DNA of 64,000 bases from Istiophorus platypterus. Its lineage: Eukaryota > Chordata > Actinopteri > Istiophoriformes > Istiophoridae. The stretch is taken from NCBI GenBank assembly GCA_016859345.1, contig CM029121.1, forward strand, positions 5,464,029 to 5,528,028. The letters run 5' to 3'. The notes beneath the pieces were generated by a model, which was not told where the DNA came from, ran no database searches, and saw only the letters and a program-made list of their open reading frames with translations. This document shows, in pieces, positions 11,191 to 23,199 of this stretch (positions within the stretch are counted from its first letter, which is position 1; the number at the start of each line of letters is the position of its first letter). Made by a program: the position numbers and the translations under genes.

Positions 11191-14100
11191 ATAAACCAAT
11201 AACTGGTTTTTATGTTGTGGCTGATCAGTGTACGGGGGTGTAAATGGACTTGTATAGCAAGTGTGAGTCATATAATGAATATTTAGCTGTTGCCCTGGGC
11301 TTTGGTTTTACCTCACTGAGCCTTCTATGTTGTGCCTGTAGTGCCTGTAGTGGGTGTCCACCTATGATGGATGCCCACTTTTTAGGGAGAGGGGCCACAA
11401 AGCAATTTGTGTAACTGTGCACTGATGCATCAAAAAACACTGAGATTACTTTGCAACTATTCCAGCTTTATGTAAATAAGCAATTCTTGATTGTGAGTCT
11501 TCTAAAATATTTTTCGTGAGGCCGGATTTTCCTCAACACACGCCTCTTGTGAACAGCAATCTCAAAATGTTTGTTTCACCTCGTTTAAGTCATTGAACTC
11601 CATGTTTGTTTTAACAAGACTAATTATTAAAAACTCTGTTGATGTCATTAGACAAAGGATTCCCATATTTTTTCAAAACTACACTGTGAATTTTTGAATG
11701 ATTTATTCAATGTGGACAAGAACAATACAGTGATCTGTGTGTTATTAGATAAAGTAGGTTGAGTCTTCATTTATGTGCCTTAAGAGAAAAACATGACTAA
11801 CAATGTAGATTATGTATTAAGTTATATAAAGTTAAATTTAGAAAGTTCATATAAAGTTTTGCTGGACAGAAGCTGCGAAAAAGATCTCTGTAGATGTTCA
11901 CACAGCATTGCCTTCATCAGGCAGTTTTTGTCACTTTTTGAACCCAGCAATACAAGAATCCCACTTGCTTTCCACAGTGACTAACCAGTTGTGCTAAATG
12001 GGAAAAGCCCTGGCAACTCATGTAGATGACGATTACAACTGAAAATCATAACTGAGCAATGGCTGTATTAACCTGCTAGATCCTGTGGCAAAAATTAAAT
12101 CGGGGCCCCTATTTAACACCTGGTCCTAACACAATAACCAGATGGTACCATTTTTTTATACTGGAGTAATAATGGACACCAATTTTCTGTGTAATACTAA
12201 CAGAAAACCTGAAATAATAAAAGTTTGTACTTCACTGTGGTTCATCCTTCAAAATGCTCAGTATATTAGTATAAAGCAGTGAACACACATTAAGCCCTAC
12301 ATGGGATGTAACAGGGCAGTTGCCCACTTTGATCAGTTGGTAATCCAGCTTTGCTTATGAGAATCAAGAAATCCAGCATCAGCAGAGCAACCAAACCACA
12401 GAAGACGATTCAAAAATGCAGCATGCCTTTTTTCGTGCCTTCTAAAAAAGGTAGTGTTGTTAAATTGTGTATTCCATTTAAAAATTTGCTCCGCTGTTCA
12501 CCCTGTTTCCCTCTAACCTCACTGTTTTCCCCTCTCTCTCCTGTATGTATATATCATCCTCTCTTCCTCTGCTGAGTGTGTCCCATGGGCCCAGCTACAA
12601 AACCTGGGATAGAAAAGCTGTGATCTATAATTCACACAGATCACTGACCCAGGAGGTGATACACCATCTCTCTTCGCTGGCTCAACCGAACACAGCCTAA
12701 TGATTAGCTACAGTGTGTATTATTGTAAGCATGTGTGACTGTGTCTGACAATGTGTGTTTGTATGTGTTTTATCTGCTCAGATCAGTGTGTTTTAGTGTG
12801 CATGCCCTTTTTGTGCACCTGATTTTCTGTGATGATTGATGACAGAGCTTTCCAGAACCAATAACACATATAAGGCTCAATAATCTATAGTATATATTTT
12901 TCACACCAAAGCTTCATCTGAAATAGTGCACACAGGCAACAGAGCTGTAATATGATCTGAAGTCAGAGTAAATGTTAGGTTTTTTATCACAAAGTGGAGA
13001 TGACATGTTTTTTATAAGATTTGAAAACCTTAATCTGCTAGGGGTAATTAACCATGGCAGCAAGGTCACTAGACCTGTGAGTGTGTGTGTGTGGGTATTT
13101 AATTGTTTCACATCTCAAGTATTTATTCTCATCTTCTTCAGGTTGACAGCAAACCTCCTCATTACCACCTACACATTTGCACACATGCATAAGGCAGCTT
13201 ACAACTGCAGCATGCACGCGCGACACACACAGATTCTTTTTCAATAAGATGTTGGGTGCTGATTGCAGGGGGTTGTAGAAATAATCAGTGAGAATAGAGT
13301 TTGGCTGCATTAGGGGAGATTATTCCATCTTCTGCATCTCTGACGGAGACACAGAAAGTTTGTGGAGGGGTGGCGGTGACGAGGATGTGTGCTTCTCGTC
13401 TGACTGGTGTAATTGGCTTATAATGCTCCTGTGCATTGTTTTTTTACTCGTTGAGAAGTTTAAGAATGTTCCACTGACCGTTTTAACTTTGGCAATTTCA
13501 GAAGCCAACCTGCAAACAATCAGGAAGCACCAACTGAGTTGGCAAAAAGAAACACCTGGAGCATACACTATGCGATTTAAACATGCCTGACCATGCTGCA
13601 AGGCCATATCATAAGAAAAATACCATAAACTCACTGTTGAGCTATAACGGAAAATGTGTTGCTATATAATATGAATAAGACAAGAACATAATGGTTGGGT
13701 TCTGAGATGTGAATACAATGCTGACCCAGAGAAGTATGATTTAGTACAGGAATATCTTTAAATATTTTTGGCTATTCAAAATTAGTTGAAAGAACCTAAA
13801 ACATATTTTTAGATCAATGTGATATCACTAAACCTAACAATTTGGTATATGAATATTAGACAGGTGTGAGATAATAATCTAACTGGCAATATCACAATAA
13901 CAAAATGTTCTTTGTAAATCAGACATCAGCTGTTTATAATATTTTCCACCAGCATAATACTGGCCAATAACTTGCCTCTTGTTGTGCCAATTGCTTTTGC
14001 AGTAATTGGTTTATATCAGTTTACATCTTTTCTTACAGTCCTCGAACAATGACTCTCCTTTCTGTAGCAAAGGTGAAAGCAATCTGATTGATAAATGAAG

Positions 14101-14492
14101 AAAAATATTGTTGTGCAAAAGTGTGCTGCTGAGTAAACTGTGACCTTAGTAAATTCAGCAGAATACCTAACCTCTGTTAACATATCTTCTCCTATTATCT
14201 GCATAATCCTCCCCCATATTCATATGAAATACAGAGAGGCCCGCGTCGCCAACACAGACAAATGACACACAGACTATTACTCCAGCCTGGTATGTCTGCT
14301 TGATAAATACAGCTAATGAGCTTGAGGCAAAATGCATGGCATCTCACGCTCAAGCCTTAGTAAATCTGGCCTTAAATCTCTGGGTGTGGTTTGGCTCTGC
14401 AAAAAGAGTGAGCAACCATGCTTCACGTCCCATCTCTTGCCAGCAATAAGTGTCGGTTCCTTTTAACCATGAAGACAACCTTTCTTTAACTT

Positions 14493-14671
14493 TAAAGGGA
14501 GACTGTTAGCTGAAATTAGCTAAAGGACCAGAGGCAGTAGGAAACAGCTAGTTTGGGTGCAATATTAATATGTTACAAAAAAAGTAAAAATGTGATTTCT
14601 AGGACACATGGTTGCAAAGAACAGCACTTATCAACTTTTTACTATATTTCTACTACATTTAACAAATCTTT

Positions 14672-14706
<35 letters not shown>

Positions 14707-14973
14707 CACCCAAGTCATAGGGAGGGTGAGTGTCAGTACAGACTCAAGACCAGTTTTTGAGTCCAAAATGCATTTCAGGTTCAGTATGAGTATTTTGCAA
14801 CTTGGCAGATATGTTCATTTAATTCTTTTCTAAATTTGTTTATTTAAAAAATACATCTTAGGTCCCATTATATTAATCAAAAAACATATACTTGGGCATA
14901 AATTAAACAACCAAACTAGTTGTTTCCTACTGCCTCTGGTCCTCAAGTAAATTCAGCTAAGAGTCTCCCTTTA
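14493..14973. mobile_element. MITE-like element with 65-bp inverted arms
   Basis: The left arm 14493-14557 and right arm 14911-14973 are inverted copies differing at about six positions. Each begins TAAAGGGAGAC and includes GACCAGAGGCAGTAGGAAAC. The 481-bp element has no coding capacity and an internal TA microsatellite at 14673-14705. The structure is that of a nonautonomous DNA transposon or foldback element. I could not identify a clear target-site duplication. Confidence 0.8.
14673..14705. repeat. (TA)n microsatellite inside a MITE
   Basis: A TA run of about 32 bp lies in the loop region of the inverted-arm element. Confidence 0.97.
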
Positions 14974-15794
14974 CATAATTTATATATTTTTGATAAATAT
15001 TATCATGTCAAATTGAGTTCTGTTCTCTGTAAAGTAAATCCCAATATGATATAAGACCTACTATACAGCTATGTAGGAAAAAAAAATTACTTGATTATCC
15101 GTGAGATGTAGTAGGTCCTGTTTTGCAGGACAATCCTACATATAATCAGGCATTAACAAAACCTTTCTACACTGTGTCCGACTATTTGCTGTCACAATTT
15201 CTCCTGTTGTACATCACAAAGACACAGCAGAATCTCGAGGACTTCATTCACTCTGCCCACAGCAGCATACACCAATCTATAATGATGGGGTGCTCCACAA
15301 TGAGAGAGTGAGTAGCTCTCTCTGTGTTTGTATAACCCCCAATCAAGAGTAATGATTGGGGGATTGTTTTTAGTGTAAATAATGTCACAACAGCCTTACC
15401 AGTCTGGCAGGACAAATCATGCAGTGTGAGAGACATTTTGAGAAAGAAAAGGTTTTGCAAGTTGACCATGACTTGACAAGTGGGAGAGGGGATGTAGGTG
15501 CTGGTATTGATCCACTGATAATTACCTATATCCAAAAGCTTAGCCTAAAGGAGCTTCATCAGTCTCACAAGAGAGAAATCAAAGCCACATTAATCTGCTC
15601 TCAGAAGAGGGGAGAGGAGACAAGAGGAGATAGGCTGCCTCTTCCCTGCACTGCATATGGGTCTGAAAAAAAGTGTAAACAGCCTATGAAAATGAAAATT
15701 CTTGGTGTGATCCTATCAGTTTATTAAAAAAGATGGCAGACCTTTCACATCATCCGAGTTTAGAAATAAATCCTTCCATATTAGAAAGAGGACT
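14974..15794. other. No gene seen
   Basis: Open frames of 95 and 102 codons overlap on opposite strands near 15250-15730 without recognisable motifs. There is a small inverted repeat around CCCCCAATCA/TGATTGGGGG at 15337-15363. Confidence 0.5.
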
Positions 15795-16140
15795 TAAAGG
15801 TACCCTGTGGAGTTCTTCACTACTAGCAGCACTATGGTGCAATGTTTTTACGAATCTATCCTGGCATCATTTGTACTGAGCTCGCAACAGAACCATTCAG
15901 GACTCCACCAAAAAAGAAAAAGAAGAGAGAATCCACACTCGCAAAAACAGATGGAAACAAGCCGCAATTTAAAAATTTCAAAAATTAGGTGCAAGTTGTT
16001 TTGAAGGAAATGCATTCGACATGTTTGTTGGACCTCAAAGTTTTAACCACTGCATTTTGGTGAATAACACTGAATGAAAAAAATTCAAACCTTTAAGAGA
16101 GAGTTCAATTATCAACCGACAAAATAGTACAAGTACGCCA
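15795..16140. repeat. Dispersed teleost element, related to 5280-5660
   Basis: It starts near TAAAGGTACCCTGTGGAGTT, a start I recall from abundant short nonautonomous fish elements, and contains GCATTTTGGTGAATAACACTG, also present with two changes at about 5588. There is no coding capacity. Boundaries are approximate. Confidence 0.45.
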
Positions 16141-17152
16141 CATTTTCCTGGATTATTACTTTGTTCTTGCAAAAAAATTAAGTTTTTCTAGTCAAAGTTA
16201 TTTTTAGTGGAGTTGGCCCTTTTATGGCCCTTACTAGATATTCCACGTTACTGAATTTGTTGCTGCTGGCAGTTACAATGTCGTTAAATATTGAAGAGAC
16301 CTTCCAGGTCTCAGACAGGTAAGTGATAACTGAATAACCCCACCAACAATTTACTACGTTTTTCTGAATGACATAAAATTTAGATATGATGTTTGCTGGT
16401 GTTAAGTAACGTAGTTATTTTTCAAACTTTCCCACCAAAATTTGACTACAATGCCAGGCTTTCATGCGCTAGCTAAAAAAACGGTTGGTTAAAAATAACA
16501 TTACAGCAAATAAATGAATAAACAAATACATAAATACCAGACTAATAACAATCCCACCAATAGTTTCACTCTAAACATTATTTAGCAGTTAGTACAATTA
16601 GATGAGAAAAAAACTTCTGATTCTGCCAGTTTGAACAGGTAAGTGACACCTGATTTAATTTATCATTTGATGCACTCAATGGTTGTCAGTGTTAGCAATC
16701 CTAGATCATGTTAAAATGCTGAAGCTGCAACAGTTTGGTTATCATTCTTCTTAAGTTGTGTATACTGGCTGAAAGGTAGTTAGCTAACTTTAGAAAAGAG
16801 GTCAAGAAAAAGAGGGGAAATAACAGTCCTACCTACCAATGTTTTGATATAAACACAACCTAGAAGTTGGCACAGACAAAAAAGCCCAAACTGCAATGAG
16901 GCCCCATGTCTCAATGTCAAAAGGGGTTTGGGCAGTGTCAGGGTCAGCAGCCCTTCTTAGACCACCTTGATGCCTTCAAATGCATTATAGGGTATGTGTA
17001 GTACACTCTCCTCCCAGTAGTGACAACTCCCCTGGCTCAGGGGTTGTAGAGAAGGGACAGAAAGTCCTTCTGTTTCTAGTGCCGATCCCCCACCATGGGA
17101 GACTATCAGAGAGAGAGCGACATATTCACAGGCATCATTCCACTGTTTAGAT

Positions 17153-17262
17153 GGAGAAGAGAAGAGAAGAGAAGAGAAGAGAAGAGAAGAGAAGAGAAGA
17201 GAAGAGAAGAGAAGAGAAGAGAAGAGAAGAGAAGAGAAGAGAAGAGAAGAGAAGAGAAGAGA
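17153..17262. repeat. (GAGAA)n pentanucleotide array, about 22 units
   Basis: A near-perfect array of a 5-bp purine unit. It is a pure homopurine/homopyrimidine tract with the potential for triplex (H-DNA) formation. The REEKRREEK open frame is an artefact of it. Confidence 0.99.
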
Positions 17263-17879
17263 GCACAGCTTGTAGTTTTCTAGATGTAGCCTGTGAGCAG
17301 TTTACTGTTCCTGCACTTCCTTTCAACTGGTCTTCAAACAGCTTCAGGCATTACAACGCCCACATTGCAGCCTACCAAGGTGTGCTCTCTGGAGACTTCC
17401 TGAGCTGCCTATTTTTAGAATATTTATTACCTTCTATTAGTTTGATCTTGTTTTGCCATGGCAACCTATGAAAGTTGTTAATGTTGCAGCAAGTCTGAAC
17501 TCTAGTTGTGTTGGTTTTCTACTATTTTACTGCTCAAGAGATATCAACTTTTATTTCACAAGTCTCCAAAGAGTCAACATCGTGTTCCTACAGTAGGTCT
17601 CTACCTGCTAAGATAACATAGGTTTGATGTGCTGGGAAGCACAAGCGCATCTTCCTGGTTGACCCACTACTGCAAAAACCCACACAACCCTACCTCACCC
17701 TCACACATCAACTAATTATAGTGGTATCTTAGCAGCCACAGGCCATATGTCTCTAAGCAACACCACTTTAGCAGTATGCAAGAAATGATAGCTGAGCAGT
17801 AAACCTCTAACCGAGAGACACATATTCCTTTTAAAAGACCCTCTTCACTGCCCTGGGCTCCCTCAGGTATCACAAACAT

Positions 17880-17917
17880 GCTATGAGACTGTGATGTATC
17901 TCTCACAGTCTCATAGC
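17880..17917. repeat. Perfect inverted repeat, 15-bp arms, 8-nt loop
   Basis: The arms 17880-17894 and 17903-17917 (GCTATGAGACTGTGA and its exact complement) flank TGTATCTC. No T-run follows, and no gene is known here to which it could belong. Confidence 0.95.
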
Positions 17918-17934
17918 GTTGTTAGGCCGGTGTA

Positions 17935-17966
17935 CTTACCACACACGTACACACACGTGTGGTAAG
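17935..17966. repeat. Perfect inverted repeat, 10-bp arms, 12-nt loop
   Basis: The arms CTTACCACAC (17935-17944) and GTGTGGTAAG (17957-17966) lie 17 bp from the end of the preceding hairpin. Confidence 0.93.
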
Positions 17967-18524
17967 CTAGTGTTGCAGCCGGGACGTCCTCATCAGATAA
18001 CGGAGCTATGATGGTTCAGTGAAAAAGGAGGAGGGGGGCCGAGAAGAGTGAGACCGAGAGAAAGAGGACTGGGTGTGTGCGCAAATGCATGCGTGTGGTT
18101 GAGTACTAATGGAGGACATGGATGGGGGACAGCCCATCGCCTGCTGCTCCTCCTCTGGAGACATCTAGCAGATCATTAGCCGGACACTAACGTTTGCATG
18201 GTCACATGCACGCACACACAGACACGTACACACATACACAGGTACAAACTCTGCACTATCAGCATCAATTCACTGCTTTGATTTTGTAACAGGACAAATC
18301 TTCTGTCTAAGATATGTATATGCTGTATTTGCAAGCTATTGAAGATACGTGTCTGTGAACTATTCACAGCAAGTAGGTAATAATAATATGCAAGCTCCTG
18401 GTTTGAGCATGATTCCTTTCCAGTTTGTCTTCTTTTAACTTTAAAATAAATAAAAAATAATTCATTAAATGAATACTTCTGACTCTCAAGTGAAACACAA
18501 GTGGACCAATTTTTATATGTAAAG

Positions 18525-18740
18525 AAAATTTTGACATTTTGGGAAATGTGCCTACTACCTTTTTGTTGAGAGTTATATTAGGAAATTGGTAATCTCATGT
18601 CTGTATACTAGCTAGCTTAGCATAAAGACTGGAAGCAGCAGTTAACAGCTGACCTGTCTCTCTCCAAAGTTAAATTAAATGGCTACTAATACCTCTAAAT
18701 TTTTTCTTTTCAATCTGTAAATGAAAATTTATAAAATGAA
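18525..18740 (+). repeat. Dispersed repeat family R2, single arm
   Basis: It contains TTTGACATTTTGGGAAAT, AGCTAGCTTAGCATAAAGACTG and GGAAGCAGCAG in the order seen at 55090-55300 and, diverged, at 40130-40300. It is noncoding; the boundaries are estimated. Confidence 0.6.
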
Positions 18741-20239
18741 ATGTTTTAAAGCCAACTTGACAATGAGACACCAGGAAGTCGCTTCGCCCCAGCATGAAAA
18801 GGTTTCTGCATTTAACTCCCTGCAAAAGATTACAGATTACATTACAGATTACACAAACAGTATATAACATAATAATAAGCATTTAATACCTTGTTTTGGA
18901 CCAAAGTCACCAAACTTTTAAGCAGTTTTTAACAGACTGGACTGGTCATTTTATAAATTTAGGTTTTATTTTCCCAGTGAGCATTGAATGTGTAGTTATG
19001 GCTCTCTCCCCATTCATTCATTCCTTGTCTTGTTAGGCGGAAATAACTGCTCGGGAGCGTTGCCAAGATGGCTGCTGAGTGGCAAGACTTGCATATAGGG
19101 ATTTTGATGTAGCTCCATTATTGTAAGTGACAGTTACAAGAGTGATACTGATCTAACTCTTCAGCAAGAATTAGTTTATTTTCATGTTAGTGTGTTACTT
19201 TAACAGCCATTGGTTTAGTTGTGCAGAGTATCACCTCAAAATTTATTAGAATAACCATAACTACACTATGGGTAAAGACAATATGAGTAGACCCCCCATC
19301 CCCCTTAAGAGTCATCTGCTGTATACTCGGCCCCCATTTCTGACATCTACAAACTCCAGTATGTGGCTGGACCGCCTTTTCACTGTTTCCTTCTCTCCTA
19401 CTGTCCATGTTACAATATACGATATTTTATTACAGACAAATTCCCAATAAAGCTGTTTTTCTGTTTCTGTTGTTAGACAACAAAAGAAGTATGAAATTGT
19501 TACTTAAACGTGGCCTATTCAGACAACAGACAACCAGCAGTCTCTTCCAAACCATTTCCAAGCTGCTACTCTGCTGTTACAATCCTGATTATTGAACTGC
19601 AGGCTTGTCTGATACTTATGTTAAAGACAATGACTGTTCTGTGATTTCTGCTATTTTTACTTGGAAAATGATCACTCAGAGAGAAAGTTAGAAGCTCATT
19701 CATGTCTATGTCAGGTGGCGACTGAATGAGACCAGAGAGAGGTGTGGCTTCGGAGGGAAAGCCCAGCCTCGTGCTTGCGGGGCTATACTGGAGAATCTCC
19801 TTTATGGTTACAGTAGCTAAGGTTTGTCCAAAAAGTTGCTTGATTTGTCAGTAGATGATTTTGTGAAAAAAAAAGCTCTGAAGGGGTCTGAAAAGTCAGT
19901 AAATCCAGTGACAAAGGTGGCAACACTGCCTGTAAACGCCCCCCTGATATACATAATAGAAACTGTTCTTGACCTTTCATTTTGAAAGAACAACAGCAAA
20001 TGAGCAGGCTGACCAGTGGTGTAACTTCAGCACTCAGTCAGTCAGCAACATTCCCGTTTATAGGGCTCGTCCTGCTGTTGTGGTCCAGCCATAAATACTA
20101 CGAGACCGGACGCTCCCTGCCAACCTTAGTGACACTTCCCTCTCGGGGAAAAGACTCAGGGCCATCAAAAGTGAGACATCTTGTTTCAGCACTTACTGCA
20201 GAACCAGCACATTACTAAAAGTCTCCTCAATTCTGCATC

Positions 20240-20590
20240 AGCACTTTACTGACACAAAGCACTAACTACTAGAGTATCATATTCTGTATCTTACTATATC
20301 TTCAAGGGAATGACACTGTATTTTTATTTTGCATTGAATCTTATCATATTTTGTATTTTACTGTATTTCAAAGTGACCTGACATTGCATTCTTGTTTTGC
20401 ACTAGATATAACATCCACAGATCTATGTAATGTATTATGGGGTTGGGGATGTATGTTATGGGCTATGTCATTTTATGTTTTATTATGCGTTATACTAGAA
20501 TGTTTGCTGTCCTTTTATGAGCACATTAAAGCATACTCCTAACACCTAAGTTATATGGCAATAAAGTACTGAATCTTGAATTTTGAAGGA
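20240..20590 (+). repeat. Possible LINE 3' tail
   Basis: The segment ends GGCAATAAAGTACTGAATCTTGAATTTTGAA, with an AATAAA and a short TTGAAT-type tail like those closing several fish non-LTR retrotransposons. No reverse transcriptase is visible upstream, so it would be a strongly 5'-truncated copy. Confidence 0.35.
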
Positions 20591-21017
20591 TTGTATAAAA
20601 AGGAAAAGATGAAAGATTGCAAAACATTTGGTTTATTGGAGATATATAACTGGTCTAAGTATGGAAGTGGTTGAGAGCAGGCAGCATGCCTGAGTCTTTT
20701 TAATAGAAGGCGAGCTCAATAACAGGCATCAGAAACAGTCAGAATCTTCAGATATGACGCCAGGTTCATCGGCCTTCAGAGAGATGAGAATGGAGGCGAG
20801 GAGGAGGATGGAGGTCAAAGGCAGGAAAAGGTTGGAGCCAGGAAGTGGGAAGAGGAGTGCGGTTAGGAGAATAAAGAGGGTTAAGCGAGAAGACGGATGA
20901 GCTGCACATTGTATTGAGCTTTCTGGTTCATCTGTGTGTTTTACTCACTCACTCTTTCAACTCTGTAATAAATCCCTAAGTGGAGCTCCTCTGTCTTTGC
21001 TCTCCTTTCACCCAATT

Positions 21018-21143
21018 ACCCACCCTCCTCTCCCTCTGTTTCTCTCCCTCTGTTTCTCTCCCTCTGTTTCTCTCTCTGTTTCTCTCTCTCTGTTTCTCTC
21101 TCTCTGTTTCTCTCTCTCTCTCACACTCTCACTCTCATACAAA

Positions 21144-21194
<51 letters not shown>

Positions 21195-21196
21195 AC
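21018..21196. repeat. Compound CT-rich / (CA)n tract
   Basis: About five tandem units of a CTCTGTTTCTCTC motif (21036-21117) pass through CT and CACTCT repeats into about 50 bp of CA. All open frames here (63-163 codons) are repeat translations. Confidence 0.97.
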
Positions 21197-21334
21197 TTTC
21201 TCACTCCCTACAATCCTCTGCATTATTCATGCTTTGGGTGTAAACTCATCAGTCAGCACACACCCAGCTGACAACACAACGTACACTCTTCCAGTTCTCT
21301 CTCTCTCTTTCGTCAATACACAACCAGTCACACC

Positions 21335-21335
21335 T

Positions 21336-21366
<31 letters not shown>

Positions 21367-21375
21367 CACACACAA
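21335..21375. repeat. (CA)n microsatellite
   Basis: A CA run of about 40 bp with one CG interruption. Confidence 0.96.
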
Positions 21376-21934
21376 ATTATCCATGTCCACATCATCAACA
21401 ACTTTGGGAGACACTGAGTATGTAGTCAATCAGTCGCATACTTGATGGATGTGTCGATCAAATGTTAACCTCCGAACTGTACTGAATGGCGAATTAAGAG
21501 AGTACGGACATATAAAACAGAGTAACATGATGGCTGCTCCTCTGCTGTGTTGTTGCTCCAAATCTGAGGGGAGCTGACTCGAAATGCTCTATCTGCAATG
21601 CTAATGTAGAGGAGCTATAGAGGGGGGAAGGGCTGTACTATGATGGCCACTACCAATATAGTGCAGGCTGGTTTCGATGATGGAGATGAAAGTGATTATT
21701 TCCCTGTTTAACTGTACCTCCCTAATACAAGTCTATGGCTGTATAGCTTTGGGAGAATGTCCTGAGGTGACAAGAAAGGATGTGCACAGAGCAGAGATGA
21801 CCAAAGTGTCGCTTCATGAGAAGGAAGGTATGAGGAGATATGTGAGGGAAGTCAGGGATATGAATTTAAACACAAACAGCAGTTTTAATACAAAACCCCC
21901 CAATAAAAGTCAAAACTATCTATAACACTGCATA

Positions 21935-22130
21935 GGTACAGTGGTGCTTTGAGCAAAATGCTAATGTCCTTATACTAACGTGCTCACAGTGACAATGCTA
22001 GGATGCTAAACAGAGCGGCTACCATGTTCACCATCTTTGTTAAGTGTGTTAGCACTCATAAGCACGTTAGGTGGCACTAAACACAAAGTAGAGCTACATG
22101 GCAAAACAAGTTAACAATCTTAGTATTTAC
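21935..22130 (+). repeat. Dispersed repeat family R1 (GCTAACATGCTAA-rich), copy 1
   Basis: The order AAAATGCTAATG, GTGACAATGCTA, TACCATGTTCACCATCTT, GTGTTAGCA, GGCACTAAACACAAAGTA matches 50062-50340 and, inverted, 35650-35960. I recall it as an abundant noncoding teleost repeat. There is no open frame. Confidence 0.7.
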
Positions 22131-22769
22131 ATGCTCTGACAAACCAAAACATGCATTTAGGAGAACTGGACTCCTTTTAATTATCTCCTTTTAATTATGT
22201 TACTGCTTTCTTTAAAAATGTAAAATAGCTGAATTACAAGGACTTCCCTCTGACAGACTATTGTGTTTTTACATTCTGCTATTCACTGTGATAGAGACTG
22301 GTCATCACAAAGAGCAGAAGCTGCAGAGATGGCTTTGCTAGGTGTAAACTACTAAAACAGAGCATTTTCACTCATGTTGTCTTTATTATTAACAATCTCC
22401 ACTCTGTCAGAAACTATCTCATAGCTGCCATAGATTCAATGTGTAGCTACTTTGTAAAAGAGCGTATGTCAGTTATAGCATAACCATGTGCTAAGGCTCA
22501 AATTATACAAGTTGTTCCCTTAACCAACAAATATAAATCTGAACGATTCCTTACTGATAGAGCCAGTGTTTTTGGTAAGTCTTTCTGTAGATCTATCCTA
22601 TAAGTGGAAAAAAAGCTTTACATTAAAGAGAACAAGGCTACAGTGAAGCGAAATATTTTAGCAAATTGATGTAGCACTCAGCACTTAAATGATCAGTGAT
22701 GTTCTCACTCACAGAGCTGCTGAGCTTCCTCCTCATCCACACAGTGTAGGCAGCCATAAGAAAGATGTC

Positions 22770-23060
22770 AAGCTGCCTCTCTGACCTCCCTCACCTCTTT
22801 CTCTTACTGTTTCTGACCTCTCCACTTATCTCAGACTACGATCCTATCACCTCCTACACTTCCTCCAATTCCTTCAGTTCTTGCTTGCCCCTTCACTCTT
22901 TTCTTCATTTTTCTCTTCTTTCTTTCTGATGCTGTCACCCCTCTTCCAGTTTCCTCCCATCATTTTCCTCCCTCATTTCTCTCTTTCCCTTTTGTTGAAA
23001 TCTTTCCTTATCCCAAACTTGTCCTTGTTGTCAATTCCTTGCCTTCACTCCTCATTCCCT
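22770..23060. other. Long polypyrimidine-rich stretch
   Basis: About 290 bp are dominated by C and T on the plus strand. The 120-codon open frame starting at 22881 is compositionally biased (Leu, Phe, Ser, Pro) and has no motif. Confidence 0.6.
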
Positions 23061-23199
23061 GAGTCTTACTTTAACGACAGCAGCATCCTGCTCCTTGGAT
23101 ACCAGGGAAATAGCAACCCTGGACATCAGGTTCTAGAGGCTGAGAGATGCTACTCAGGTCGACACCACTTAGTGATATATGTGTATAGAATTAGATGTG

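Noticed and set aside
21018..21425. 163-codon plus-strand frame
   Set aside because: Translation of CT and CA repeats.
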